This document shows, in pieces, positions 9,815-20,863 of a stretch of 25,421 nt of DNA. Origin of the DNA: Saccoglossus kowalevskii (Eukaryota; Hemichordata; Enteropneusta; Harrimaniidae); NCBI RefSeq assembly GCF_000003605.2, contig NW_003130018.1, positions 1-25,421 of the forward strand. The letters are read 5' to 3'. A program made the position numbers and the translations under genes. Positions within the stretch are counted from its first letter, which is position 1, and each line of letters begins with the position of its first letter. The notes under the pieces are model-generated. The model searched no databases. It was not told the DNA's origin and saw only the letters and a list, made by a program, of their open reading frames with translations.

Positions 9815-10667
9815 ATAGGAAAAGCGTTAGAAAATTAGGTGGGTTTGCTAATACATTTTACCTAAGTCATTGTAATATCGACCCCACAGTTAAAAATATA
9901 GAAAAAATGAGCAAATGTGTTGGAAAAGCCTCATATATTAGCAGATTAAACCACTTTGAATCCGTGAAATGATAAACAAACTGATTACAAAGTAGTGAAA
10001 AGTGGTTGCAAAGTTAGCAAAATTATATGGAAATGTGACCTATGTTGTTATATTATCGACACCCATAGTTAAATGTTAGGAAAAGTGAATTAATATGTCG
10101 TAAATGGCCGCTTAGTAACATACTGACTTTCGAAGCATGGATAGGTCATAGGTCAACTTACGAAAGACACACGTGATACGAATGACAATTCGAAACACTT
10201 TCAAACATTAAATGGCCGCCAATTCGAATAAAATTCAAATGATCCCAGTAGTCGAGTGATCATGTGATGGTCCTGTCACAAAAGTTAATATCAATAGGGC
10301 GTGCCTCGTAATTGCATGGGAGACTACTTGAGCTAACAAGCTTGTTAAATACATTTTTTTTTGGTTCCGAAACAAACATGGAATACATAAAGTATTTTTT
10401 TGTATTTTTATTATTGAAATGTAACACCTTTATAGCAGAAAGTCGTGCTGGTTATTTTGATAATTTAAGTTTATAGAATGTTTAAAAATTTGCACGTAGT
10501 TTCAATGCACAACTCCCTCTTGCGGTCGGCTATAGTGGATGTCAGCTATTAAAATTGCGTACAAAGCTGTACAAAGTGAGTGCAAAGTTGGTAGAATAGC
10601 GTGTATGTTTGAACTAAGTTGTTGTAATATCTAACCGTAAAATTATAAAGTACGGAAAGTGAATAAA
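9813..10667 (+). repeat. Monomer M12, left-truncated (~855 bp), class A
   Basis: It begins at CGATAGGAAAAGCG, about 75 bp into the monomer, directly after M11. From about 9960 onward it repeats M10 at a 1416-bp offset. ATTAAACCACTTTG near 9945 is private. The AGGTCA pair, palindrome and hairpin are intact. Confidence 0.95.
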
Positions 10668-11597
10668 ATGCAAGTGAACGTCTCGTATATTAGAATAGTG
10701 CCCTATGAGCTTACCGTAGCATGTTCTAAAACATCCTAAAACGATAGGAAAAGCATTGGAAAAGTAAGTGGGTTTGCTAATACATTTTACCTAAGTCATT
10801 GTAATATCGACAACACGGTTAAAAATATAGTAAAATGGGCAAATGTGTTGGAAAAGTCTTATACATTAGCAGATTATACCATTATGAAACCGTGAAATGA
10901 TAAACAAACTGCTTACAATGTAGTGAAAAGTAATTGTAAAGTTAGCAAAATTACATGGAAATGTGATCTATGTTGTTATATTATTGATACCTATAGTTAA
11001 ATGTCAGGAAACGTGAATTAATATGTCGTAAATGGCCGTTTACTAACGTACTGACTTTCGAAGCATGGATAGGTCATAGGTCAACTTACGAAAGACACAC
11101 GTGAAACGAATGACAATTCGAAACACTTTCAAACATTAAATGGCCGCCAATTCGAATAAAATTCAAATGATCCCAGTAGTCGAGTGATCATGTGATGGAC
11201 CTGTCACAAAAGTTACGATCAACAGGGCGTGCCTAGTAATTGCATGGGAGACTACTTGAGCTAACAAGCTTGTTAAATATATTTATTTTTGGTTCCGAAA
11301 CAAACATGGAAAAGACATAAAGTATTTTTTTGTATTTTTTTTATTGAAATGTAACACCTTTATAGCAGAAAGTCGTGCTGGTTATTTTGATAATTTAAGT
11401 TTATAGAATGTTTAAAAATTTGCACGTATTTTCAATGCACAACTCCCTCTTGCGGTCGGCTATAGTGGATGTCAGCTATTAAAATTGCGTACAATACTGT
11501 ACAAAGTGAGTGCAAAGTTGGTAGAATAGCGTGTATGTTTGAACTAAGTTGTTGTCATACCTAACCGTAAAATTATAAAGTACGGAAAGTGAATAAA
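10668..11597 (+). repeat. Monomer M13, class B, 930 bp
   Basis: Its diagnostic block is class B (CGACAACACGG, TAGTAAAATGGGC), although the corresponding part of M11, its duplicate partner, is class A. From about 10925 to 11228 it matches M11 variant for variant. The hairpin arm is changed (ACAATACTGTAC near 11492). The tract is ATATTTATTTTTGG. Confidence 0.96.
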
Positions 11598-12528
11598 ATG
11601 CAAGTGAACGTCTCGTATATTAGAATAGTGCCCTATGAGCTTACCGTAGCATGTTCTAAAACATCCTTAAACGATAGGAAAAGCGTTAGAAAATTAGGTG
11701 GGTTTGCTAATACATTTTACCTAAGTCATTGTAATATCGACCCCACAGTTAAAAATATAGAAAAAATGAGCAAATATGCTGGAAAAGCCTCATATATTAG
11801 CAGATTATACCACTATGAATCCGTGAAATGACAAACAAACTAATTACAAAGTAGTGAAAAGTGGTTGCAAAGTTAGCAAAATTACATGGAAATGTGACCT
11901 ATGTTGTTATATTATCGACACCCATAGTTAAATGTCAGGAAAAGTGAATTAATATGTCGTAAATGGCCGTTTACTAACGTACTGACTTTCGAAGCATAGA
12001 TAGGTCAGAGGTCAACTTACGAAAGACACACGTGAAACGAATGACAATTCGAAACACTTCCAAAGATTAAACGGCCGCCAATTCGAATAAAATTCAAATG
12101 ATCCCAGTAGTCAAGTAATCGTGTGATGGACATGTCACAAAAGTTAAGATTAATAGGGCGTGCCTCGTAATTGCATGGGAGACTACTTGAGCTAACAAGG
12201 TTGTTAAATACATTTTTTGGGGGTTCCGAAACAAACATGGAAAAGACATCAAGTATTTTTTTGTATTTTTATTATTGAAATGTAACTCCTTTATAGCAGA
12301 AAGTCGTGCTGGTTATTTTGATAATTTAAGTTTATAGAATGTTTAAAAATTTGCACGTATTTTCAATGCACAACTCCCTCTTGCGGTCGGCTATAGTGGA
12401 TGTCAGCTATTAAAATTGCGTACAAAGCTGTACAAAGTCAGTGCAAACTTAGTAGAATAGCGTGTATGTTTGAACTAAGTTGTTGTCATATCTAACCGTA
12501 AAATTATAAAGTACGGAAAGTGAACAAA
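11598..12528 (+). repeat. Monomer M14, class A, 931 bp
   Basis: A single A-to-T change near 11669 (CATCCTTAAAC instead of CATCCTAAAAC) removes a stop found in most copies and opens a chance 80-codon frame across 11589-11831. The AGGTCA pair has a G spacer (12002-12014). TCAAGTAATCGTG near 12111 is partly like the M2/M4 type. The T/G junction is T6 then G5. Confidence 0.96.
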
Positions 12529-13458
12529 ATGCAATTGAACGTCTCGTATATTAGAATAGTGCCCTATGAGCTTACCGTAGCATGTTCTAAAGCATCCTAA
12601 AACGATAGGAAAAGCATAGGAAAAGTAGGTGGGTTTGCTAATACATTTTACCTAAGTCATTGTAATATCGACAACACGGTTAAAAATATAGTAAAATGGG
12701 CAAATGTGTTTGAAAAGTCTTATACATTAGCAGATTATACCACTATGAAACCGTGAAACGATAAACAAACTGCTTACAAAGTAGTGAAAAGTAGTTGTAA
12801 AGTTAGCAAAATTACATGGAAATGTGACCTATGTTGTTATATTATTGATACCCAAAGTTAAATGTTAGGAAACGTGAATTAATATGTCGTAAATGGCCGT
12901 TTGCTAACGTACTGACTTTCGAAGCATGGATAGGTCATAGGTCAACTTACGAAAGACACACGTGATACGAATGACAATTCGAAACACTTTCAAACATTAA
13001 ATGGCCGCCAATTCGAATAAAATTCAAATGAACCCAGTAGTCGAGTGATCATGTGATGGACCTGTCACAAAAGTTAAGATCAATAGGGCGTGCCTCTTAA
13101 TTGCATGGGAGACTACTTGAGCTAACAAGCTTGTTAAATACATTTATATTTGGTTCCGAAAAAAACATGGAAAAGACATAAAGTATTTTTTTGTATTTTT
13201 ATTATTGAAATGTAACACCTTTATAGCAGAAAGTCGTGCTGGTTATTTTGATAATTTAAGTTTATAGAATGTTTAAAAATTTGCACGTATTTTCAATGCA
13301 CAACTCCCTCTTGCGGTCGGCTATAGTGGATGTCAGCTATTAAAATTGCGTACAAAGCTGTACAAAGTGAGTGCAAAGTTGGTAGAATAGCGTGTATGTT
13401 TGAACTAAGTTGTTGTCATATCTAACCGTAAAATTATAAAGTATGGAAAGTGAATAAA
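12529..13458 (+). repeat. Monomer M15, class B, 930 bp
   Basis: The anchor is slightly altered (ATGCAATTGAACG). Class B block near 12670-12740, with GTGTTTGAAAAG replacing GTGTTGGAAAAG. The T-run is replaced by TTTATATTTGG near 13144. The AGGTCA pair with T spacer and the palindrome are intact. Confidence 0.96.
13350..13363. repeat. Small inverted repeat GTACA-AAGC-TGTAC (representative copy)
   Basis: Five-base arms around a four-base loop could form a short hairpin. The element is present in most monomers and disturbed in M1, M5, M10 and M13. It follows the GC-richest stretch of the monomer (GCGGTCGGC). It is too short for a bacterial-type terminator and lacks a following T-run. Confidence 0.5.
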
Positions 13459-14389
13459 ATGCATGTGAACGTCTCGTATATTAGAATAGCGCCCTATGAG
13501 CTTACCGTAGCATGTTCTAAAACATCCTAAAACGATAGGAAAAGCATTAGAAAATTAGGTGGGTTTGCTAATACATTTTACCTAAGTCATTGTAATATCG
13601 ACCCCACAGTTAAAAATATAGAAAAAATGAGCAAATGTGTTGGAAAAGCCTCATATATTAGCAGATTATACCACTATGAATCCGTGAAATGATAAACAAA
13701 CTGATTACAAAGTAGTGAAAAGTAGTTGTAAAGTTAGCAAAATTACATGGAAATGTGACCTATGTTGTTATATTATTGAGACCCGTAGTTAAATGTTAGG
13801 AAAAGTGAATTAATATGTCGTAAATGGCCGTCTACTAACGAACTGACTTTCGAAGCATGGATAGGTCATTGGTCAACTTACGAAAGACACACGTGAAACG
13901 AATGACAATTCGAAACACTTTCAAACATTAAATGGCCGCTAATTAGAATAAAAGTTAAATGATCCCAGTAGTCGAGTGATCATGTGATGGACCTGTCACA
14001 AAAGTTAAGATTAATCGGGCGTGCCTCGTAATTGCATGGGAGACCACTTGAGCTAACAAGCTTGTTAAGTACATTTTTTTTTGGTTCCGAAACAAACATG
14101 GAAAAGACATAAAGTACATTTTTGTATTTTTATTATTGAAATGCAACACCTTTATAGCAGAAAGTCGTGCTGGTTATTTTGATAATTTAAGTTTATAGAA
14201 TGTTTAAAAATTTGCACGTATTTTCAATGCACAACTACCTCTTGCGGTCGGCTTTAGTGGATGTCAGCTATTAAAATTGCGTACAAAGCTGTACAAACTG
14301 AGTGCAAAATTGGTAGAATAGCGTGTATGTTTGAACTAAGTTGTTGTCATATCTAACCGTAAAATTATAAAGTACGGAAAGTGAATAAA
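13459..14389 (+). repeat. Monomer M16, class A with class B flank, 931 bp
   Basis: A class A block (13600-13690) is followed by class B-type sequence (GTAGTTGTAAAG, TTGAGACCC) from about 13720, so it looks recombinant. GCCGTCTACTAACGAACTG near 13828 is shared only with M27 and M28. The second AGGTCA half-site is TGGTCA near 13870. GTACATTTTTGTATTTTT near 14114 has lost two bases of the usual T7 tract. Confidence 0.96.
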
Positions 14390-15317
14390 ATGCAAGTGAA
14401 CGTCTCGTATATTAGAATAGTGCCCTATGAGCTTACCGTAGCATGTTCTAAAACATCCTAAAACGATAGGAAAAGCATTATAGAATTAGATGGGTTTGCT
14501 AATACATTTTACCTAAGTCATTGTAATATCGACCCCACAGTTAAAAATATAGAAAAAATGAGCAAATGTGTTGGAAAAGCCTCATATATTAGCAGATTAT
14601 ACCACTATGAATCCGTGAAATGATAAACAAACTGATTACAAAGTAGTGAAAAGTAGTTGTAAAGTTAGCAAAATTACATGGAAATGTGACCTATGTTGTT
14701 ATATTATCGACGCCCATTGTTAAATGTTAGGAAAAGTGAATTAATATGTCGTAAATGGCCGTTTACTAACATACTGACTTTCGAAGCATGGATAGGTCAT
14801 AGGTCAACTTACGAAAGACACACGTGATACGAATGACAATTCGAAACACTTTCAAACATTAAATGGCCGCCAATTCGAATAAAATTCAAATGATCCCAGT
14901 AGTCGAGTGATCATGTGATGGACCTGACATAAAAGTTAAGATCAATAGGGCGTGCCTCGTAATTGCATGGGAGACTACTTGAGCTAACAAGGTTGTTAAA
15001 TACATTTTTTTTGGTTCCGAAACAAACATGGAATACTTAAAGTATTTTTTTGTATTTTTATTATTGAAATGTAACACCTTTATAGCAGAAAGTCGTGCTG
15101 GTTATTTTGATAATTTAAGTTTATAGAATGTTTAAAAATGTGCACGTAGTTTCAATGCACAACTCCCTCTTGGGGTCGGCTATAGTGGATGTCAGCTATT
15201 AAAATTGCGTACAAAGCTGTACAAAGTGAGTGCAAAGTTGGTAGAATAGCGTGTATGTTTGAACTAAGTTGTTGTCATATCTGACCGTAAAATTATAAAG
15301 TACGGAAAGTGAATAAA
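14390..15317 (+). repeat. Monomer M17, class A, 928 bp
   Basis: Private changes include GCATTATAGAATTAGATGG near 14475, CGACGCCCATTG near 14708, and TTGGGGTCGGC near 15171 in the segment that is otherwise GCGGTCGGC. The palindrome is mutated (AAGGTTGTT). TGTGCACGTAG near 15139 supplies the longer arm of a 6-bp inverted repeat. Confidence 0.96.
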
Positions 15318-16243
15318 ATGCAAGTGAACGTCTCGTATATTAGAATAGTGCCTTATGAGCTTACCGTAGCATGTTCTAAAGCATCCTAAAACGATAGGAA
15401 AAGCATTGGAAAAGTAGGTGGGTTTGCTAATACATTTTACCTAAGTCATTGTAATATCGACCCCACAGTTAAAAATATAGAAAAAATGAGCAAATGTGCT
15501 GGAAAAGCCTCATATATTAGCAGATTATACCACTATGAATCCGTGAAATGATAAACAAACTGATTACAAAGTAGTGAAAAGTGGTTGCAAAGTTAGCAAA
15601 ATTACATGGAAATGTGACCTATGTTGTTATATTATCGACACCCATAGTTAAATGTTAGGAAAAGTGAATTAATATGTCGTAAATGGCCGATTACTAACAT
15701 ACTGACTTTCGAAGCATGGATAGGACATAGGTCAACTTACGAAAGACACACGTGCTACGAATGACAATTCGAAACACTTTCAAACATTATATGGCCGCCA
15801 ATTCGCATAAAATTCAAATGATCCCAGTAGTCGAGTGATCATGTGATGGATCTGTCACAAAAGTTAAGATCAATAGGGCGTGCCTCGTAATTGCATGGGA
15901 GACTACTTGAGCTAACAAGCTTGTTAAATACATTTTTTGGGGGTTCCGAAACAAACATGGAAAAGACATAAAGTATTTTTTTGTATTTTTATTATTGAAA
16001 TGTAACACCTTTATAGCAGAAAGTCGTGCTGCTTATTTTGATAATTTAAGTTTATAGAATGTTTAAAAATGTGCACGTATTTTCAATGCACAACTCCCTC
16101 TTGCGGTCGGCTATAGTGGATGTCAGCTATTAAAATTGCGTACAAAGCTGTACAAAGTGAGTGCAAAATTTGTAGAATAGCGTGATGTTTGACTAAGTTG
16201 TTGTCATATCTAACCGTAAATTATAAAGTACGGAAAGTGATAA
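15318..16243 (+). repeat. Monomer M18, class A, 926 bp
   Basis: It shares GCCGATTACTAAC and ATTCGCATAAAATTC with M8. TAGGACATAGG near 15721 breaks the first AGGTCA half-site. CACGTG is retained although its flank changes to GTGCTACG. Its last 60 bases fall in the first indel-dense patch. Confidence 0.95.
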
Positions 16244-16361
16244 ATGCAGTGACGTCTCGTATATAGATAGTGCCCTATGAGCTTACGTAGCATGTCTAAA
16301 GCATCTAAACGATAGAAAGCATGAAAAGTAGGTGGGTTGCTAATACATTTTACTAAGTCAT
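16183..16361. other. Indel-dense patch 1 (homopolymer-type losses)
   Basis: Compared with its neighbours, about 17-20 single bases are missing in 180 bp, nearly all from runs of two to four equal bases (AA to A, CC to C, TT to T, AAAA to AAA). Substitutions are not raised. This is the usual signature of low-coverage long-read consensus rather than of biological drift. Any frame or motif read across it should be distrusted. Confidence 0.8.
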
Positions 16362-17156
16362 GTAATATCGACAACACGGTTAAAAATATAGTATAATGGG
16401 CAAATGTGTTGGAAAAGTCTTATACATTAGCAGATTATACCACTATGAAACCGTGAAATGATAAACAAACTGCATACAAAGTAGTGAAAAGTAGTTGTAA
16501 AGTTAGCAAAATTACATGGAAATGTGACCTATGTTGTTATATTATTGATACCCATAGTTAAATGTTAGGAAACGCGAATTAATATGTCGTAAATGGCCGT
16601 TTACTAACGTACTGACTTTCGAAGCATGGATAGGTCATAGGTCAACATACGAAATACACACGTGATACGAATGACAATTCGAAACACTTTCAAACATTAA
16701 ATGGCCGCAAATTCGAATAAAATTCAAATGATCCCAGTAGTCGAGTGATCATGTGATGGACCTGACACAAAAGTTAAGATCAATAGGGCGTGCCTCGTAA
16801 TTGCATGGGAGACTACTTGAGCTAACCAGCTTGTTAAATACATTTTTTTGGGGTTCCGAAACAAACATGGAATACATAAAGTATTTTTTTGTATTTTTAT
16901 TATTGAAATGTAACACCTTTATAGCAGAAAGTCGTGCTGGTTATTTTGATTATTTAAGTTTATAGAATGTTTAAAAATGTGCACGTAGTTTCAATGCACA
17001 ACTCCCTCTTGCGGTCGGCTATAGTGGATGTCAGCTATTAAAATTGCGTACAGAGCTGTACAAAGTGAGTGCAAAGTTGGTAGAATAGCGTGTATGTTTG
17101 AACTAAGTTGTTGTCATATCTAACCGTAAAATTATAAAGTACGGAAAGTGAATAAA
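16244..17156 (+). repeat. Monomer M19, class B, 913 bp (shortest)
   Basis: Nearly all of the 17-bp shortfall against the mode lies in the first 120 bases, where runs are one base short (ATGCAGTGACG for ATGCAAGTGAACG, GCTTACGTAG for GCTTACCGTAG). The rest of the unit is ordinary class B sequence. The palindrome is altered (AACCAGCTTGTT). Confidence 0.94.
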
Positions 17157-18084
17157 ATGCAAGTGAACGTCTCGTATATTAGAATAGTGCCCTATGAGCT
17201 TACCGTAGCATGTTCTAAAGCATCCTAAAACGATAGGAAAAGCATTGGAAAAGTTGGTGGGTTTGCTAATACATTTTACCTAAGTCATTGTAATATCGAC
17301 AACACGGTTAAAATTATAGTAAATTGGGCAAATGTGTTGGAAAAGTCTTATACATTAGCATATTATACCACTATGAATCCGTGAAATGATAAACAAACTG
17401 ATTACAAAGTAGTGAAAAGTAGTTGTAAAGTTAGCAAAATTACATGGAAATGTGACCTATGTTGTTATATTATCGACACCCATAGTTAAATGTTAGGAAA
17501 AGTGAATTAATATATCGTAAATGGCCGTTTATTAACGTACTGACTTTCGAAGCATGGATAGGTCATAGGTCAACATACGAAAGACACACGTGATACGAAT
17601 GACAATTCGAAACACTTTCAAACATTAAATGGCCGCCAATTCGAATAAAATTCAAATGATCCCACTAGTCGTGTGATCATGTGATGGACCTGGCGCAAAA
17701 GTTAAGATCAATAGGGCGTGCCTCGTAATTGCATGGGAGACTACTTGAGCTAACAAGCTTGTTAAATACATTTTTTTTTGGTTCCGAAACAAACATGGAA
17801 TACATAAAGTATTTTTTAGTATTTTTATTATTGAAATGTTACACCTTTATAGCAGAAAGTCGTGCTGGTTATTTTGATAATTTAAGTTTATAGAATGTTT
17901 AAAAATTTGCACGTATTTTCAATGCACAACTTCCTCTTGCTGTCGGCTATAGTGGATGTCAGCTATTAAAATTGCGTACAAAGCTGTACAAAGTGAGTGC
18001 AAAATTTGTAGAATAGCATGTATGTTTGAACTAAGTTGTTGTCATATCTAACCGTAAAATTATAAAGTACGGAAAGTGAATAAA
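17157..18084 (+). repeat. Monomer M20, class B then A-like, 928 bp
   Basis: The block begins as class B (CGACAACACGG) but ends with GAATCCGTG, a class A form, so a switch lies near 17370. Private changes are TTATAGTAAATTGGG near 17313, TAGCATATTATACC near 17357 and CCCACTAGTCGTG near 17661. Confidence 0.96.
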
Positions 18085-19009
18085 ATGCAAGTGAACGTCT
18101 CGTATATTAGAATATTGCCCTATAAGCTTACCGTAGCATGTTCTAAAGCATCCTAAAACGATAGGAAAAGCATTGGAAAAGTAGGTGGGTTTGCTAATAC
18201 ATTTTACCTAAGTCATTGTAATATCGACAACACGGTTAAAAATATAGTAAAATGGGCAAATGTGTTGGAAAAGTCTTATACATTAGCAGATTATACCACT
18301 ATGAATCCTTGAAATGACAAACAAACTAATTACAAAGTAGTGAAAAGTGGTTGCAAAGTTAGCAAAATTACATGGAAATGTGACCTATGTTGTTATATTA
18401 TTGATACCCATAGTTAAATGTTAGGAAACGTGAATTAATATGTCGTAAATAGCCGTTTACTAACGTACTGACTTTCGAAGCATGGATAGGTCATAGGTCA
18501 ACTTACGAAAGACACACGTGAAACGAATGACAATTCGAAACTCTTCCAAAGATTAAATGCCCGCCAATTCGAATAAAATTCAAATGATCCCAGTAGTCGA
18601 GTGATCATGTGATGGACATGTCACAAAAGTTAAGATCAATAGGGCCTGCCTCGTAATTGCATGGCAGACTATTTGAGCTAACAAGCTTGTTAAATACATT
18701 TTTTTGGTTCCGAAACCAACATGGAAAAGACATAAAGTATTTTTTTGTATTTTTATTATTGAAATGTAACACCTTTATAGCAGAAAGTCGTGCTGGTTAT
18801 TTTGATAATTTAAGTTTATAGAAAGTTTAAAAATTTGCACGTATTTTCAATGCACAACTCCATCTTGCGGTCGGCTATAGTGTATGTCAGCTATAAAAAT
18901 TGCGTACAAAGCTGTACAAAGTGAGTGCAAAGTTGGTAGATTAGCGTGTATGTTTGAACTAAGTTGTCTTATCTAACCGTAAAATTATAAAGAACGGAAA
19001 GTGAATAAA
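18085..19009 (+). repeat. Monomer M21, class B/A hybrid, 925 bp
   Basis: From 18172 onward it belongs to the 1059-bp block repeated in M23. Markers are GAATCCTTG, AAATAGCCG, GAAACTCTTCC, AATGCCCGCC, AGGGCCTGCC, GGCAGACTATTTG and TAGATTAGCG. AAGTTGTCTTATC near 18961 is 3 bp shorter than the usual AAGTTGTTGTCATATC. Before 18172 it differs from M23. Confidence 0.96.
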
Positions 19010-19938
19010 ATGCAAGTGAACATCTCGTATATTAGAATAGTGCCTTATGAGCTTACCGTAGCATGTTCTAAAACATCCTAAAACGATAGAAAAAGCATTA
19101 GAAAAGTAGGTGGGTTTGCTATTACATTTTACCTAAGTCATTGTAATATCGACTCCACAGTTAAAAATATAGAAAAAATGAGCATATGTGCTGGAAAAGC
19201 CTCATATATTAGCAGATTATACCACTATGAATCCGTGAAATGACAAACAAACTGATTACAAAGTAGTGAAAAGTGGTTGCAAAGTTAGCAAAATTACATG
19301 GAAATGTGACCTATGTTGTTATATTATCGACACCCTTAGTTAAATGTAAGGAAAAGTGAATTAATATGTCGTAAATGGCCATTTACTAACGTACTGACTT
19401 TCGAAGCATAGATAGGTCATAGGTCAACTTACGATAGACACACGTGATATGAATGACAATTCGAAACACTTTCAAACATTAAATGGCCGCCAATTCGAAT
19501 AAAATTCAAATGATCCCAGTAGTCGCGTGATCATGTGATGGACCTGTCACAAAAGTTAAGATCAATAGGGCGTGCCTCGTAATTGCATGGGAGACCACTT
19601 GAGCTAACAAGCTTGTTAAATACATTTTTTTGGTTCCGAAACAAACATGGAAAAGACATAAATTATTTTTTTGCATTTTTTTTATTGAAATGTAACACCT
19701 TTATAGCAGAAAGTCGTGCTGGTTATTTTGATAATTTAAGTTTATAGAATGTTTAAAAATTTGCACGTATTTTCAATGCACAACTCCCTCTTGCGGTCGG
19801 CTATAGTGGATGTCAGCTATTAAAATTGCGTACAAAGCTGTACAAAGTGAGTGCAAAGTTGGTAGAATAGCGTGTATGTTTGAACTAAGTTGTTGTCATA
19901 TCTAACCGTAAAATTATAAAGTACGGAAAGTGAATAAA
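19010..19938 (+). repeat. Monomer M22, class A, 929 bp
   Basis: Its first 221 bases are the end of the 1059-bp block (AACATCTCG, GATAGAAAAAGC, GCTATTACATTTT, CGACTCCACAG). After 19230 it is unlike M24, with private CCTTAGTTAAATGTAAGG near 19334, GTGATATGAATG and GTCGCGTGATC. TTTTTTTTATTG near 19676 has lost the usual ATTA break. Confidence 0.96.
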
Positions 19939-20863
19939 ATGCAAGTGAACGTCTCGTATAATAGAATAGTGCCCTATGAGCTTACCGTAGCATGTTCTAA
20001 AGCATCCTAAAACGATAGGAAAAGAATTGGAAAAGTAGGTGGGTTTGCTAATACATTTTACCTAAGTCATTGTAATATCGACAACACGGTTAAAAATATA
20101 GTAAAATGGGCAAATGTGTTGGAAAAGTCTTATACATTAGCAGATTATACCACTATGAATCCTTGAAATGACAAACAAACTAATTACAAAGTAGTGAAAA
20201 GTGGTTGCAAAGTTAGCAAAATTACATGGAAATGTGACCTATGTTGTTATATTATTGATACCCATAGTTAAATGTTAGGAAACGTGAATTAATATGTCGT
20301 AAATAGCCGTTTACTAACGTACTGACTTTCGAAGCATGGATAGGTCATAGGTCAACTTACGAAAGACACACGTGAAACGAATGACAATTCGAAACTCTTC
20401 CAAAGATTAAATGCCCGCCAATTCGAATAAAATTCAAATGATCCCAGTAGTCGAGTGATCATGTGATGGACATGTCACAAAAGTTAAGATCAATAGGGCC
20501 TGCCTCGTAATTGCATGGCAGACTATTTGAGCTAACAAGCTTGTTAAATACATTTTTTTGGTTCCGAAACGAACATGGAAAAGACATAAAGTATTTTTTT
20601 GTATTTTTATTATTGAAATGTAACACCTTTATAGCAGAAAGTCGTGCTGGTTATTTTGATAATTTAAGTTTATAGAAAGTTTAAAAATTTGCACGTATTT
20701 TCAATGCACAACTCCATCTTGCGGTCGGCTATAGTGTATGTCAGCTATAAAAATTGCGTACAAAGCTGTACAAAGTGAGTGCAAAGTTGGTAGATTAGCG
20801 TGTATGTTTGAACTAAGTTGTCTTATCTAACCGTAAAATTATAAAGAACGGAAAGTGAATAAA
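19939..20863 (+). repeat. Monomer M23, mosaic of M7-like and M21-like sequence, 925 bp
   Basis: Its first ~85 bases match M7 exactly by eye, including CGTATAATAG and AAAGAATTGG. From 20026 it matches M21 at +1854. The next ~130 bases cannot be assigned to either donor, because M7 and M21 agree there. One of the two mismatches to M21 is at 20571 (G, against C at 18717). Confidence 0.96.

Larger units (their letters stand above)
8580..11228 (+). repeat. 1.5-monomer segmental duplication, offset ~1416 bp
   Basis: Left copy about 8580-9812, right copy about 9996-11228. Variants found nowhere else I looked occur in both: GCTTAGTAAC (8694/10110), GGTCCTGTC (8854/10269), TTAATATC, CACGTAGTTTC in the first half, and GTGATCTATG, GATACCTATAG, TTACGATCAACAGGG in the second. 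A stretch of about 9380-9510 breaks the match, being class A on the left and class B on the right. Copy limits are approximate because unmarked monomer sequence is alike everywhere. Confidence 0.85.

Noticed and set aside
11589-11831. 80-codon open frame on the + strand, beginning with GTG just before the anchor of M14
   Set aside because: It exists because one A-to-T change near 11669 removes a TAA that other copies have at the same phase. No other monomer keeps the frame, and it resembles no domain I recognise. It is a chance frame in a satellite.
12017-12238. 73-codon minus-strand frame in M14
   Set aside because: It depends on the private T6G5 run and substitutions of this copy; no domain or conserved frame is visible.
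13955-14149. Recurring minus-strand frames of 63-86 codons (13955-14149, 14886-15077, 15814-16008, 21356-21547, 24140-24400) with similar sequence
   Set aside because: The similarity only reflects the shared monomer phase. The frame crosses the T/A homopolymer tract, so its continuity depends on run length, and it is broken in the other monomers. The changes show no sign of coding constraint.
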